The position numbers and the translations under genes are program-made. From Phoronis australis (taxonomy: Eukaryota; Phoronida; Phoronidae): 26,805 nucleotides of DNA. Below, in pieces: positions 1-10,089 of the stretch. Under the pieces are notes generated by a model. The model was given only the letters and a program-made list of their open reading frames with translations, ran no database searches and was not told where the DNA came from. The first letter of the stretch is position 1. Every line of letters starts with the position of its first letter. The stretch spans positions 198,542-225,346 of the forward strand of contig NMRA01000331.1 of assembly GCA_002633005.1 (NCBI GenBank), written 5' to 3'.

Positions 1-1163
1 CTGATATAAATTCGTACAATTTTGTTCAACACTGTAGCCGATTATGTCACTTCAAGTCACTCGTAATGTTTCACTCTTAAAAAAACAGCGTTATGTTTGC
101 AATCACGCGCCATCTTAGCTACGACCAGACGTACGATCTTAAATAATTCAGGCCCCCTTGCTTATTGCAAATTCACAATTGACTACCTTGATACGGCTTG
201 ATTATCTCTAGCGCATTGCTATTTAAAACACTGATGAGAACAAAGGAACTACGACCCGCATTCAATCTCAACACGTTTGTTTTTCAAAAACACCTGTCAC
301 ACGCGTAAAACACCTTTAACAAAAATAACCATGTTATTTATAACTTAAACGTACATGCAAGTCATAAAGTTCATCGAAAATTGATTATTAGGTATACAAC
401 GAGAAGAAAGTAATCCAATTAAAATGCCATTTTGATAACAACAAATAGTTACCTTCAAATGGCGAAACGTTAAATCAACAGTGAGTATGTTTTCCATTGC
501 ATTAGTAGTCTTTCATCGCTTATTTTCGACGAAAGTTTTTTTTTCTTTTTCAAATGTCGTGCCATCAACGTGTTTAAGCGCTTTTGAAAGGTGCTGGCGG
601 TTATTTTTCAAACGAAAGTAACAGTTTTTGAAATGTAATCTGCGAAGAGCATACGCTAACAAGATCACAGTCCATTCATGATTATTCAGACGAGTGCATA
701 AAAATACTCTGGAATACGAACACCAGGAAACGGTATTCTTGTAAATTAACGGTGAATTCCAACTTGTCTAGAAATCATAGAAGATTTTGTTGAAGAGTCA
801 TCGATAGCAGCGTTGGAGCTGCACAACTCATTGTGTGTCGTGTTAAAACTAAAATTGTTTATTAATTACAACTAGACTACAATCTACCTACCATCAGCGC
901 ATTGCAAAACAACGTTTGGGCTTGATCACATTTGTTGTTGGCCAAAATATGAGTACGAACTTTAAAATCAGCGCGTAAGTAAACAAGGACGTGTCCGTTT
1001 ATTGTCACTAAATCATTCTCAAAAGAAATGTTCACAATATTCTACTCAGGTAAAACAAGTGAAGAACAGTCTGCACAGGTACCCTTCAAAATGCATTGTG
1101 AGGGGAGAGACCAAAAATCAAAACAGTTGGAGCTCAAATGAGCCAATGCTTTTATCCAGATAG
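1..1163. other. Non-coding stretch, nothing recognised
   Basis: AT-rich sequence with stops in all frames. It has a poly-T run near 537-550 and scattered short A/T tracts. I see no exon-like open stretch with splice signals, no tRNA boxes and no repeat array. It could be intronic or intergenic. Confidence 0.5.
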
Positions 1164-1305
1164 CGCTCAGCGTGATTCAAGGATCACTGTAAAGACACAC
1201 GAAGTGCTATTCGTAATCATACTGTACATTAATCTGGTGTTCAGAGCGTGGACAAGGATAATACCACCTTCAGACTCCTCATATAGAGATGAATCACGCT
1301 GAGCG
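1164..1305. mobile_element. Candidate small inverted-repeat element (MITE-like)
   Basis: A perfect 16-bp inverted repeat bounds 142 bp: CGCTCAGCGTGATTCA at 1164-1179 and its exact reverse complement at 1290-1305. There is no coding capacity between the arms. The size and perfect arms fit a miniature inverted-repeat transposable element. However, no clear target-site duplication is visible (left flank ...CCAGATAG, right flank TTATTTAA...). It could also be a chance or regulatory inverted repeat. The superfamily is not assigned. Confidence 0.4.
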
Positions 1306-2100
1306 TTATTTAAATAGAAACATTGGTTCTGTTTGAGGACCTGCAACTCGCCAATGCGACTTCAGATTGTGTTTGACGACTTGCTAAAAATTCCAAGAGG
1401 CCATGAAGTTGCCAGATTTTTGCGAGTTGCAACCAAATCATGAAAGGTGAAACAAATATCAATTCACCCGTAAGTTTCCCGCTGGTACCCCGACGTAGGG
1501 CCAAGGACGGGCCTGAAAGTTAGGTCCCCAAACACAAACAGGTCCCCAATAGGTAACTATTGTATTTCCTACACTATGTAACAGCGCCACCTACGAACAT
1601 TCATTCTATCAGAAACAAAGTGATTTCAGTGTTCCCATGGGGGTGTTTGGGAGGGTCTGGCTGAGAGGGGCGAGGAAGGCACTTAGGAGAGACAGCTGCA
1701 AAGGGGTGGGCGGCTCTGGACGTTTCGTCATTGTAACTTATGGTTCAGATTAGGGCAAAGGAAATACCATTCTTTATCCGAGGTTTAGGCCAACTGCGTG
1801 TTTTGGTTACTGCCAATACAAGTTATATTTGAATCTACTCTCACGTTGCATAATCATACATGGGGAGAGAAAATTAGTTCTGGGTGTGTTGCCCTGAATC
1901 CTTGCCATTAATCAGTTCACTCTGAACACAGAAGTTAACTTCCGATATCAGCCAACGTGTTGACTTAATTAAGAGAAATCAAGAGAAGGTTGCAAATATC
2001 CGGTGTGTAATTTCGCAAAAAAAAATTCGAAAACAATTAAAGTTTCAAAGTCGAGTTTGATGCCAACTCAGAAACAGATGGCAAATTTGCATTCAAACAA
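1306..2100. other. Non-coding stretch, nothing recognised
   Basis: Mixed-composition sequence with a G-rich patch near 1636-1720. The short open frames here lack domain similarity that I can recognise and have no convincing splice context. Confidence 0.4.
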
Positions 2101-2300
2101 CGAGCTCTTCCTTATGCACGCTGACAATCATCCAACCTCACGAGCTCTTCCTTATGCACGCTGGCAATCATCCAACCTCACGAGCTCTTCCTTATGCACG
2201 CTGATAATCATCCAACCTCACGAGCTCTTCCTTATGCACGCTGACAATCATCCAACCTCACGAGCTCTTCCTTATGCACGATGACAATCATCCAACCTCA
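2101..2300. repeat. 40-bp minisatellite, five copies
   Basis: Five head-to-tail 40-bp units begin at 2101, 2141, 2181, 2221 and 2261. Each opens with CGAGCTCTTCCTTATGCACG and ends with TCATCCAACCTCA. The copies differ only around the middle (CTGACA, CTGGCA, CTGATA, CTGACA, ATGACA), so the array is young or homogenised. Because 40 is not a multiple of 3, a frame through the array changes peptide from unit to unit. That argues against a coding repeat even though one frame stays open. Confidence 0.95.
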
Positions 2301-3682
2301 CGGTGGGCACGAGGGTTCTCGTTAACGGCGTCCTTTTCTTATGAGCTCAATGACAATTCATTTGGTGCTTACTCCGTTCTCGTGAACCACTTTGAACATA
2401 TCGTAATAGCCATAAACGAACTTTTTCCTAACCTAGCGCAGCGTTACATTTCCATTACATGAGTGTTCTTTCTTATGAATGAAGACATCATACAGCACAG
2501 AGGCTGCTCTGATATCTCCAGTTTGTGTTATTAATGACAAAGATTCACAGACAAAATGTACTTGTTCATCTCAAATTGTTATGTTTCAAAGGACTTGTTT
2601 TGCTCGTCCTCTTTCACCATTTTGTAGTCTCGATTGTAATTTAGTACGTCGGAGAAACCCAATAACAACCTCCAACTCACGTTATGCGTTTAAAAAGATT
2701 CAATTTAGAATTTTCAAGAATAATCGTAAAAACTATGTCTTTCTAATCGTTATGGTGTGCCTATTTTGGTTTCGTTCACGAATAACGCGCCTTTTAACCA
2801 TGGCGTAAGCCAATGGGAAATCACTGAATTCTACAAAATAACACTTGTTCGAGAGTAAAATACGCCATTTGTGAGAAATGGAATGAGGTTAATAAGAAAA
2901 GGGTTGAGAACTGATTATGGTTGTAAGAAGAAGTTTGTATTAATGTGAAAAGGTCACGGTTAATGAAAACGCCCGTGCGGACCGTGAAGGAGGTAGATTG
3001 GATACCCTGTTAACGTCAAGCGATAAGCGATATATTGATGTGCAATTCACAATGCTCTAACATTTTTTGCAAAAATGCCACTTTTGTACATGTTGCCAAT
3101 GCTCAATTACAGACAAGTTATGCATCCAACATATTTAGGGTTTGTGTTGTCAGTATCCAGTACATGTGACCAAGAAAGGAAATTTACAGCGACCTCCATT
3201 GGAAAATGCGTCATATTTAGGAAATGGCGCCTTTAACTGGCTGCAGTGTTTATTTGTAAAGTTCAATGGGAATTTTGATAAGCTTAAACGGACATTAATA
3301 TTCTAAGGACAAAAAATTGGGGATTATTGGCAAATGGTATAGTCTACATGAAGTTATAAGCTTTGACAAGAGCTGTAAAACAACATCCGTTGTATATAAT
3401 TGTTTTGTGTTGTGTCCGCTATGTTTCAGAGATTTTCATACAAATCTCTAATTCTAGTTGTTCTCTTCCAGGCATTCGCTTACACCAAGACCGCTATACT
3501 CTGCTATTTAAACTGGTAGAGCCTTCGGCTGCTTTTGCGGAGTCAGTGGGTCCGGTTCTACGCAACTTCTGCCTATCTCATCAAGAATGTCCCTTTAGTT
3601 GTTTTTTCCATCCACTAAAACACGGAATACGAGCTAGGAGAGAATAACTGTCACGACTGTTTCTTTTTTGTTTTTTAAGCTT
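2301..3682. other. Non-coding stretch, nothing recognised
   Basis: A 109-codon open frame at 2479-2808 (+) and a 94-codon frame at 3363-3647 (+) have no domain I recognise, and I treat both as chance frames. No repeat array or RNA gene was seen. Confidence 0.4.
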
Positions 3683-3840
3683 ATAAATACGAAACGTACC
3701 GAGAGTGGCGTACATGAAGTAATATCCCACGACACATTATATTCCGCGTATCGACTGAGACCGAAGGTCGAGGTCGATACGCGGAATGTCTCGTGGGATA
3801 TTACTTCATGTACGCCACTCGAGGTACGTTTCGTATTTAT
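3683..3840. repeat. Long near-perfect inverted repeat (foldback hairpin)
   Basis: The left arm (3683-3755) and right arm (3773-3840) are reverse complements over about 68 bp. The differences are a few bases at 3701-3704 (GAGA against TCGA in the complement) and a 5-nt insertion near 3734-3741 in the left arm. The 17-nt loop contains its own small stem, GACC/GGTC at 3759-3762 and 3766-3769. The outer ends read ATAAATACGAAACGTACC and its complement. No target duplication is visible at the edges. It could be a recent foldback element, an inverted duplication made by template switching, or a transcribed hairpin. Confidence 0.95.
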
Positions 3841-5926
3841 CCCACGCGCTTCGAATCCTTCAGTTTCTTACATTTTTTTCGGCAGGTTTTTCAAATACTT
3901 CACCAAGACTGTTCACATGGCGGATCTCATCCTATATGTATGTACTTGAGCGTTAGGTTGCAAGTTTTCTCTTGTAAAAGAAACAGTTTTAAAAGTAACG
4001 ATTTATTTCTTGAAAAGAGGTCGCAAAGATGAAAACAACGGCAACTGAGCAGTGAACTTGTAATATCTCCTGGAAATAGTTAAAAAACAACAATATTTAA
4101 TGTTTTAATTTCCTAGGAATCGGCGCCTGAGTTGCAGACGTGTCTTATAAATAACAGTTTTGTTCCAGATTTTACGTTTAGGGCCTGGTTGCATGTCGAG
4201 TGTTAGTTACACTGCTGCAACTGTATTACTTTAAACTATATTATTCGCAAAGTTTGATGATTGAACTGGCTAAAGACGTCGAGTCGACATTGACCTACCT
4301 TTTGAACTTTCCCTGTCAGAGGTCCCTGTTGAAGTAAAGCGGGAGGTGAATACGGAAAACTTTATTACATGGCCGTATTTCCCTCGACAGATTCAACGCG
4401 CATGGGATAAAAATTATTATCAATAAAGGCATTATTTTTCAATATTCAATTCAGCATGTGGATGGAAACATTGTGTAAGCAGACTGACTTTTATGTAGAG
4501 CTTATAATAATAATTCTGGCTGCATTTCACAATAAAATTTGATATACCGAATCTTAAGATATACAACAGAATACATATGAACTTAGTGATTAATTATTAA
4601 AATGTGTTTTTATGTGTATTTTGTCAGGTAAACAGGAACACCGTAGTCTGTTAAAACACATTAGTTGTGCGAATCATATTTTTTATTCATAGTAGAAATA
4701 CTTTGTTCAAACATTCAATACGTTGTACTTATTAGGGCCATCAGAAGCGTGAGACAAGGAAGTGGACCAAAAACTTGACGTCGAAGACTCAAATAGTTCA
4801 GGCAACAAGGTAGAATCGGCTGCGCCATTAGACGTAGGTGACAAAGGTTTCAAATATGCAACCATTTTCAACCTGCTTCCTAACTTTTTGATGTTTTTGC
4901 AGTGTTCAACTTTATTCAAAGGTCAAATTTACTACCATGCTACTACAGTATTGAAATAGAGTAAGCCATACATACTTGTGTGTAGAATGACTACGGACAT
5001 TGACTGCCCTCGGAAAATCAAACTTGACACGTAAATTCTTATAGTTATTCTCCTTTTTGGTCAAATTAACACAAACAATAACAATCGGCTTAGTGAAGGA
5101 TATCATATTTACAATAGTACTAATTTATACAAGGTCTAGAAGTGTCGTTACGTTGCTTACAACATCAGAGAAAACCACGCACCTAGAAGATGCACACTGC
5201 AGAACGATCAAACATTACAAAGACAGTTACCAAACTATTACGGATAGAAAAAGCATCTTGTAAAAACAAAGGCAAGAACCTGTGTGGTTTGAGAAGAAGT
5301 ATTCGAGCAAGTAATGCTTTCAGCACGCACCGGAAAGAGGCGAGTTGCGCGAGGTACCATAAAAACGACTGACAGAATATTGCACAATGTAAATGAAACG
5401 TGTAGCCTTTGCTAATAAATTAATATATGAAACTGAAAGAAGCACGCGGTATTTCGACTGACAAGCAGACGGATTAACCTAAGTTTTTTCCAGATTGCGT
5501 AGAAATTGTAGTGGCTTTAGTTTGACAAACACCTTAGTCCAAACGGAATACTGATACTACTTTAATGGAAATCATATCTAATCAGCTCAGTTGTAGACAA
5601 ATGAGACCAACCTCTTTTAGCTAATGAGTTGTGAACCGATATGCCGCAAATGTGACGCTAAATAAGATATTTTCTAAATTTGCATTTGATTCTTCAAAAA
5701 TGTCGATGTTCGTCTTTGACTTGATGCTTTACAATCAATTTAATTGGTATGATTCTTTTCAGGCATGTAAAGCGCGGTAGTTCATATTGGAATTCAGCTG
5801 AAGTCAAAATACGCACAAACGGCACTTTCGATGTTTTTGTTGAGAACTTATGGCAGCTCCATCATCAATCCAGTTAGATACAGTATGTTGCTTATGAAAT
5901 TTGAATAAATGACTCTGTTTATGTAG
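3841..5926. other. Mostly non-coding; weak coding-like patch at 4759-4836
   Basis: No confident gene. In the plus frame, 4759 to about 4836 reads like coding sequence (EVDQKLDVEDSNSSGNKVES) up to a possible GTAG|GTGACA donor. The donor is in phase 1, which would match the exon at 5927, but there is an in-frame TGA at 4750 and the upstream acceptor is poor. An imperfect ATACGG...CCGTAT inverted pair lies around 4350-4380. No RNA gene or array was seen. Confidence 0.3.
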
Positions 5927-6142
5927 AAGTAGTCGAAAAAGCTCTGAAGACTCTCCAGTCAGACCACGTCTGCGAGAACCTACCCAAGTTGATACATGCG
6001 ACAGTTTCTGCAACTTTATATTTGAGCAGCGATCCATTGGAGAAAGATGACATTTTACATAACTTTGTCTCTTTTATCGTTGATCTGGAAAGCATTGGAT
6101 CATTGCCCATTCAGCACATCCAGACCCTGGACCAACGAAAAG
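5927..6142 (+). CDS. Candidate internal exon of an unidentified gene
   Basis: This is a 216-nt open stretch with an acceptor (GACTCTGTTTATGTAG|AA) and a donor (AAAAG|GTATTC). It is in phase 1 at both ends, so it encodes about 72 residues symmetrically. The peptide contains VVEKALKTLQSDHVCENLPK, then a stretch centred on LIHATVSATLYLSSD, and ends IQHIQTLDQRK. It is mixed helical-looking sequence with normal amino-acid balance and no low complexity. I recognise no family; an alpha-helical repeat is possible. If the donor is not used, the frame runs on to a TAA at 6178-6180 that overlaps an AATAAA signal (6176-6181), so this could instead be a terminal exon. The ORF has an in-frame TGA at 5902, just before the acceptor. 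Confidence 0.4.
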
Positions 6143-6256
6143 GTATTCCCTGTGCGACAGGGTTCACGAAAGTTAAATAAAGCTCCCACACTGGAAGAAT
6201 AGGGCCCCCTGTATTACACGACGATTGAACTCTCCTTTGTCCTGTGGATTAGAAAG

Positions 6257-6384
6257 CGCGTGACCTAGTTTTGGAAATCAAGGACATTTCCGTGTCGCTC
6301 ATTGATATCGGGAAGGTGAAGAATTTCAAATCACTTATCCACGGGTGCTTGTCCAAATTTTTTCGTGTCTCCAGCAAACAGTAA
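6257..6384 (+). CDS. Candidate terminal exon of the same unidentified gene
   Basis: A pyrimidine-rich tract (CTCTCCTTTGTCC) precedes TTAGAAAG|CG, an acceptor whose phase matches the donor at 6142. The open frame gives about 42 residues (RDLVLEIKDISVSLIDIGKV ... FFRVSSKQ) and ends in TAA at 6382-6384. A possible polyadenylation signal AATAAA lies at 6628-6633. The implied intron is only 114 nt. The opposite strand carries a 122-codon open frame across the same bases. I prefer the plus strand because splice phase, stop and signal agree with the neighbouring exon. Function unknown. Confidence 0.3.
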
Positions 6385-6908
6385 TACTTCGTTGGCATTG
6401 GAATTACGAGTACATGAATGCAACCGAGAAAAGCTTGTAGAGAATCAGACAACAACGAATTAGATGTGAAACTCCAGTGGCACAAAACTGAGGCAGAAAA
6501 TGTGCCTGGCGAATGTTTACGGCATTGTGGGTAAATACAACGAGATTCGAGTGTCGCGGTGTGATACGGGACGGCCCTATTAGCGTTAAGCTGTGGAAGG
6601 TCGAGGTTGTGTTCCACTAGGTTATTTAATAAACGTGTAAGGGCTACGTTTATCTTGCGCTCTTCTCAAAAGCCACAGAATTCGCTCCGACAGGTGTCAT
6701 TGCAATCGTCTTCGTTCCGTTAAGTGCAGTCTTGTATTCGGTAACCGACCGTTTGTTAGTTGCGAACGTTTTTGGTTGTGGCTCTGGAGACTCTACCGGG
6801 TGTTTCGCGTTGTGCGGCTAAGCGTCATGAAACTGATAGCCTATCTACGCGCAGTCGTTAACGATTGTATTCGCTACGCCGTTTACACCATGGCAAGCCC
6901 CGACCTTT
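6385..6908. other. Region before the LINE; possible 5' part of the element
   Basis: Contains AATAAA at 6628-6633. From about 6660 the base composition changes (more C and G) and resembles the LINE that follows. A short open stretch at about 6829-6950 (+) may belong to a decayed LINE 5' region. No endonuclease motifs can be read, so the LINE appears to be truncated or badly decayed at its 5' end. Confidence 0.3.
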
Positions 6909-8231
6909 GTGGGGGTTTTGTTAAAGTTGGCTTCGATCACTTCCGTTGATCCCTACACTGTTTTTAATTTTTGCCAGCTATCTTCAAGTTTGTCAGCAAC
7001 GGCAAAACTTGTTCAGATTCTGAAGAGGGACAAGACTGCTCAGTTGGAGACTGTCCAACGAAAAGACGGTTCATACACCAGTTCACCTAGTGAAATTGTC
7101 AGGGCCATGGTGGATAAACACTATACCGGCAGTGTCATTACTGGTCATGGAACAAGAGAAGTAGTACTATACGGGCAACAACGGGAAATCCATGTGGACT
7201 TTCTTGATGAGACGGTTACCACTCATCTTGTTAAACTGGCCCTCATGTCTTTCAAATCATGGAAGGCCTCCGGGCAAGACATGGTATTTCCTAAGATCCT
7301 ATAGGAAGCAGGAACCAAGGTTTTTCAAATCCTGTCTAATCTTCACAAGGCCAGTCTTAGACTAGGCTACGTCCAAGAAACCTGGACTAAGGCGAGGGTT
7401 GTTTTTATTCCTAAACATGGCAAGGATTCTTACTTCAAAACTGACACCTTCAGACCTATAATTCTAACTTCATTCTTCTTGAAAGGTCTTAAGAAATTGG
7501 TTCTGTGGTAGTTAGAAAGGCAAGATGTTATGAGCAGACTTCTGAGAAATCAGTACGCGTACAGAGCTAGCTTTTCTACAGAGACTGCTCTTCATCACCT
7601 TGTCAGACAGCTTGAAGATGCTGTATACAACAAAATTTTTGCTCTTATTACTTTCATTGACATTGTTGGTGCCTTCAGCTACATTAAACCTGACGCTATC
7701 TATAATACACTTGTTCAATTTAGGATTGACAAGGGGCTTATAAGGCGGATCATGTACATGCTGAACAGTCAGACTGTAACAGCTAAGCTTGAGGGAGCTA
7801 GTGGAGGTACTCCACAAGGCGGTACCGCTTCACCTGCTCTCTTCAATATGGTCATGGACTGCCCGTTAAGGCAGCTGTTGGCTAACAATGGATAAGGTAT
7901 AGTTGTACAGGCCTATGCTGATGACATTTTCTTCTGTGTGTCAGGTGTTGATGCTTGCACATGCCGCAGCATTTTCCAGAAGGCACTTAATATTGCTATC
8001 CGATGGAACGAGGCTCTTGGCTTGGAGATCAATAGCAGTAAAACAAAAGTGATGATGTGCACCTGGAAGCGGAAGTGGAATGTAAAACCCTTAAAGCTCT
8101 ATGGTTCTAAGCTCCTACTCCAATAAAAAGTCACATACCTAGGTGTTACTCTCCACCATCGCCTTTCTTGGACACCTCACGTGACGGACAAGATAACCAA
8201 GGCCAAGTCGGACTTGGTAAGGTGTAACTGA
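6909..8231 (+). pseudogene. LINE reverse transcriptase remnant
   Basis: The reading frame begins with a linker (VQRKDGSYTSSPSEIVRAMV near 7050-7110) typical of the segment before LINE RT. It then shows FKSWKASGQDM, VVFIPKHGKDSYFKTDTFRP and motif A FIDIVGAF near 7657-7680, where the catalytic Asp is kept. Motif B is GGTPQGGTASPALFN near 7803-7845, motif C is YADDIFF at 7914-7934 with both Asp codons intact, motif D is LGLEINSSKTKV, and motif E is VTYLGVTLHHRLSW. In-frame stops at 7302, 7509, 7893, 8124 and 8229 make it non-functional. The catalytic signature is therefore better preserved than the frame, as expected for a copy that decayed after insertion. Confidence 0.93.
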
Positions 8232-8369
8232 GTGGGGTCTCTCCCCCAAGAATTATCTTTGGATCTGCATTGGTGTTATCAGACCGATGTTAGCTTAGGC
8301 GGCATCAACATGGATAACAACTCTTGAACAGAGGACTGTTAGAACTAAACTGACACAAATACAGCGTTT

Positions 8370-8613
8370 AGCTTGCTTGTGTGTTACTTCTACTTTTCCG
8401 GGGACACCTAAAGCTGCAATGAAAGTGCTTATTGGCTTGCCACCCTTTCATATTTACCTCAGCGGTGACGCTGTGCTTGCAGCTTACCGTATGAGGTGCA
8501 ATGGCAGTGGAGTAATGTGCGAATCAATGATACTGTTGCTCACAAGAGCCATATTAATGCATGCAGAACAGATTAATGTCAGAACCTGGAACACTTTTGA
8601 CAGTGCCAAGTGA
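8370..8613 (+). pseudogene. LINE post-RT segment, shifted frame
   Basis: After a frame change the LINE protein resumes as LCVTSTFPGTPKAAMKVLIG and LPPFHIYLSGDAVLAAYRM. This is the conserved segment between RT and RNase H in I- and R1-type LINEs (a region usually reading like TPTAALEVLLGLPPL). The piece between about 8232 and 8370 is too damaged to read in one frame. The segment then shifts again into the frame of the RNase H start. Confidence 0.75.
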
Positions 8614-8689
8614 TGTTTTAGTGACGATCCTAAATCACAGACACAATTTCTATACAGAAATTGGAGATGATCACGAAATTATTGATTAC

Positions 8690-9080
8690 AATGACCAACA
8701 GTTCATCTGTTACACTGATGGCTCTAAACCTGACAACGGATAGTCAAGGTCAGGAATCTACGTTCCAGACCTTTCAGGCGGCGATAAAGAAAGCTGGATC
8801 TCACTGGGTAACACCGTTACAGTCTTTCAGGCTCAAATTGTCGCCATTCACCAGGCTGCCCAACTGGCAAGAGAGCATGAAGCAGTACTTGGAAACAAGG
8901 AGCTTTTCATACTCTCAGACAGCCAAGCAGCCATTAAAGCTAACTAAGCCCAAGATCAACTGTCGTTGTTTCCAGGCCTGTGTTAACCACCTATCAGCTT
9001 GTAGGACTGTGCATGTAAACTGGGTTAAAGCCCATGTTGGCATTGACGGTAACGAAGCTGCTGACAATCTTGCAAAAGAA
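8690..9080 (+). pseudogene. LINE RNase H remnant, broken and missing the catalytic Glu
   Basis: The first acidic motif is FICYTDGSKPDNG (Asp codon 8717-8719). The second reads FQAQIVAIHQAAQLA, where the usual E of FQAE is Q. The third is LFILSDSQAAIKA with Asp kept. The fourth is VNWVKAHVGIDGNEAADNLA with the His and Asp kept. There is a TAG at 8741 and a TAA at 8945, and the last motif lies in a different frame from the first three. Family membership is clear from the order and spacing of the motifs. The enzyme would be inactive both from the breaks and from the E-to-Q change. Confidence 0.9.
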
Positions 9081-9221
9081 GGAGCAAGTGCACCCTGTTT
9101 TGTAGCAGAGCCTTGCATACCAGTTGCCTATAGGTGCTGCAGAGCAAAGGTAAGACACTGGGTGCGCAAACTGTCAGTGGATGCATGGAGAAAGATCTCC
9201 GCCTGCAAACAAACTAAATAA

Positions 9222-9587
9222 CTTTTTCCAAGTCCTATTGAACTAAAAAATTCAAAGAAACTGTTATGTTTAGATAGCTTTGCTATAAGGCAGCTGATCC
9301 AGGTTATTACTGGACACTGCAACTTAGCTCGGTACCGCAATATCACAGGCCGCATGGCATGTTCATTTTGTCCCAGCTGTGGCTTGGAGGCCGAGACTCC
9401 TCAACATCTGGTACAGATTTCCCCTGCCTACAGTAAACACCGTAATCTACTACTTGATGGACACATAACCCGCCTGGTTAACATTGTTAGTTTATACAGG
9501 TTTAATGGTCTCTCTGTCTTTCTGAAACAAATAAGCGGATTGGAAGATTTTATCCATCAGGAATCCGATGATGTCGTGTCCCTATGA
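9222..9587 (+). pseudogene. LINE C-terminal Cys-His domain remnant
   Basis: In the same frame as the end of RNase H, but after a TAA at 9219-9221, the sequence reads LDSFAIRQLIQVITGHCNLA, then RYRNITGRMACSFCPSC and GLEAETPQHLVQISPAYSKH. It ends at a TGA near 9585-9587. This is the TGH...C..CG...ET..HL...C.A motif at the C terminus of I-, R1- and Jockey-type LINE proteins. The usual second Cys after HL is replaced (ISPAYS), so metal binding would be impaired. It marks the natural end of the element's protein. Confidence 0.88.
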
Positions 9588-9663
9588 GTCATAATCAGGT
9601 GATAAGTGTAATGGGCCCGGCCTTGTGGCCTAAACACGTCTGATGCACCGCAAAAGGCATCAG
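9588..9663 (+). repeat. LINE 3' region with terminal hairpin
   Basis: After the stop come about 76 nt containing GGGCCCGGCCTTGTGGCC and then a perfect 7-bp stem: CTGATGC at 9640-9646 and GCATCAG at 9657-9663, with a 10-nt loop. A structured 3' end is common in LINEs, where the RT recognises it during target-primed copying. No poly(A) tail or simple repeat tail is evident after it. Confidence 0.6.
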
Positions 9664-9689
9664 GCCAACTGCACTCTTTTTTATACTCT

Positions 9690-10010
9690 TTCACAGCGTT
9701 GTGTCAGAGGGTAGTTGATCTCTTGCATCACGGGCGGCTGCTCCCGGGCACCAGCAGAAGGTGGCGGCCGAGAGGGCCCCAGATGGGCACCCAGGGGCAC
9801 CAAACAGATATCGAAAGGGAGGGCGTCAGGTAACTGTCGACTGAGGGGGACAAACAGGTGTCGAACATGGGGGGACGCCAGGAAACTATTAATCGGGGAA
9901 GGGGGAGGGCAGGTCACACATCTACCGACCGGTGGTGCACCGGAGGAGCCTTTTTCGACCGAGCGGACGGGGGGCGCACTTTAGAATCCCTTACGTCACT
10001 TCTGAATTGC
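9690..10010. other. GC-rich block with a 50-bp diverged duplication
   Basis: A sharp change to G-rich sequence within an AT-rich neighbourhood. Two 50-bp units in register (9791-9840 and 9841-9890) share CAAACAG..., TCGAA..., a G run and GTCAGGTAACT/GCCAGGAAACT, at roughly two-thirds identity by eye. Open frames exist but show no domain I know. It sits between the LINE end and the Ty3/Gypsy traces, so it may be a transposon flank such as an LTR or leader. That is a guess. Confidence 0.45.
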
Positions 10011-10089
10011 ACAATCTCGACTGTTCAGATCACGGGTTAGCGCTAATATTAAATAAAACACTAATTTTGGTGGCGCCGTTGGTTAAGAC

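Larger units (their letters stand above)
6909..9663 (+). mobile_element. Degenerate LINE (I-type, RT plus RNase H)
   Basis: A non-LTR retrotransposon in the plus orientation. In order it holds a pre-RT linker, reverse transcriptase with a YADD box, a thumb-like segment, an RNase H domain, a C-terminal Cys-His motif and a short 3' region with a hairpin. RNase H downstream of RT in a LINE points to the I superfamily (I, Nimb or related clades); the exact clade is not assigned. It is dead: at least five in-frame stops interrupt the RT frame (7302, 7509, 7893, 8124, 8229), the frame changes twice before RNase H, and it changes again inside RNase H. The 5' end with the apurinic endonuclease is not recognisable. 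Copying from the plus strand is antisense to the receptor gene at 21924-22647. Confidence 0.93.

Noticed and set aside
3668-4032. Two overlapping plus-strand frames
   Set aside because: They read through the foldback hairpin and share its inverted sequence; no independent coding evidence.
6249-6617. 122-codon minus-strand open frame
   Set aside because: It overlaps the plus-strand candidate terminal exon and has no recognisable motif or splice context.
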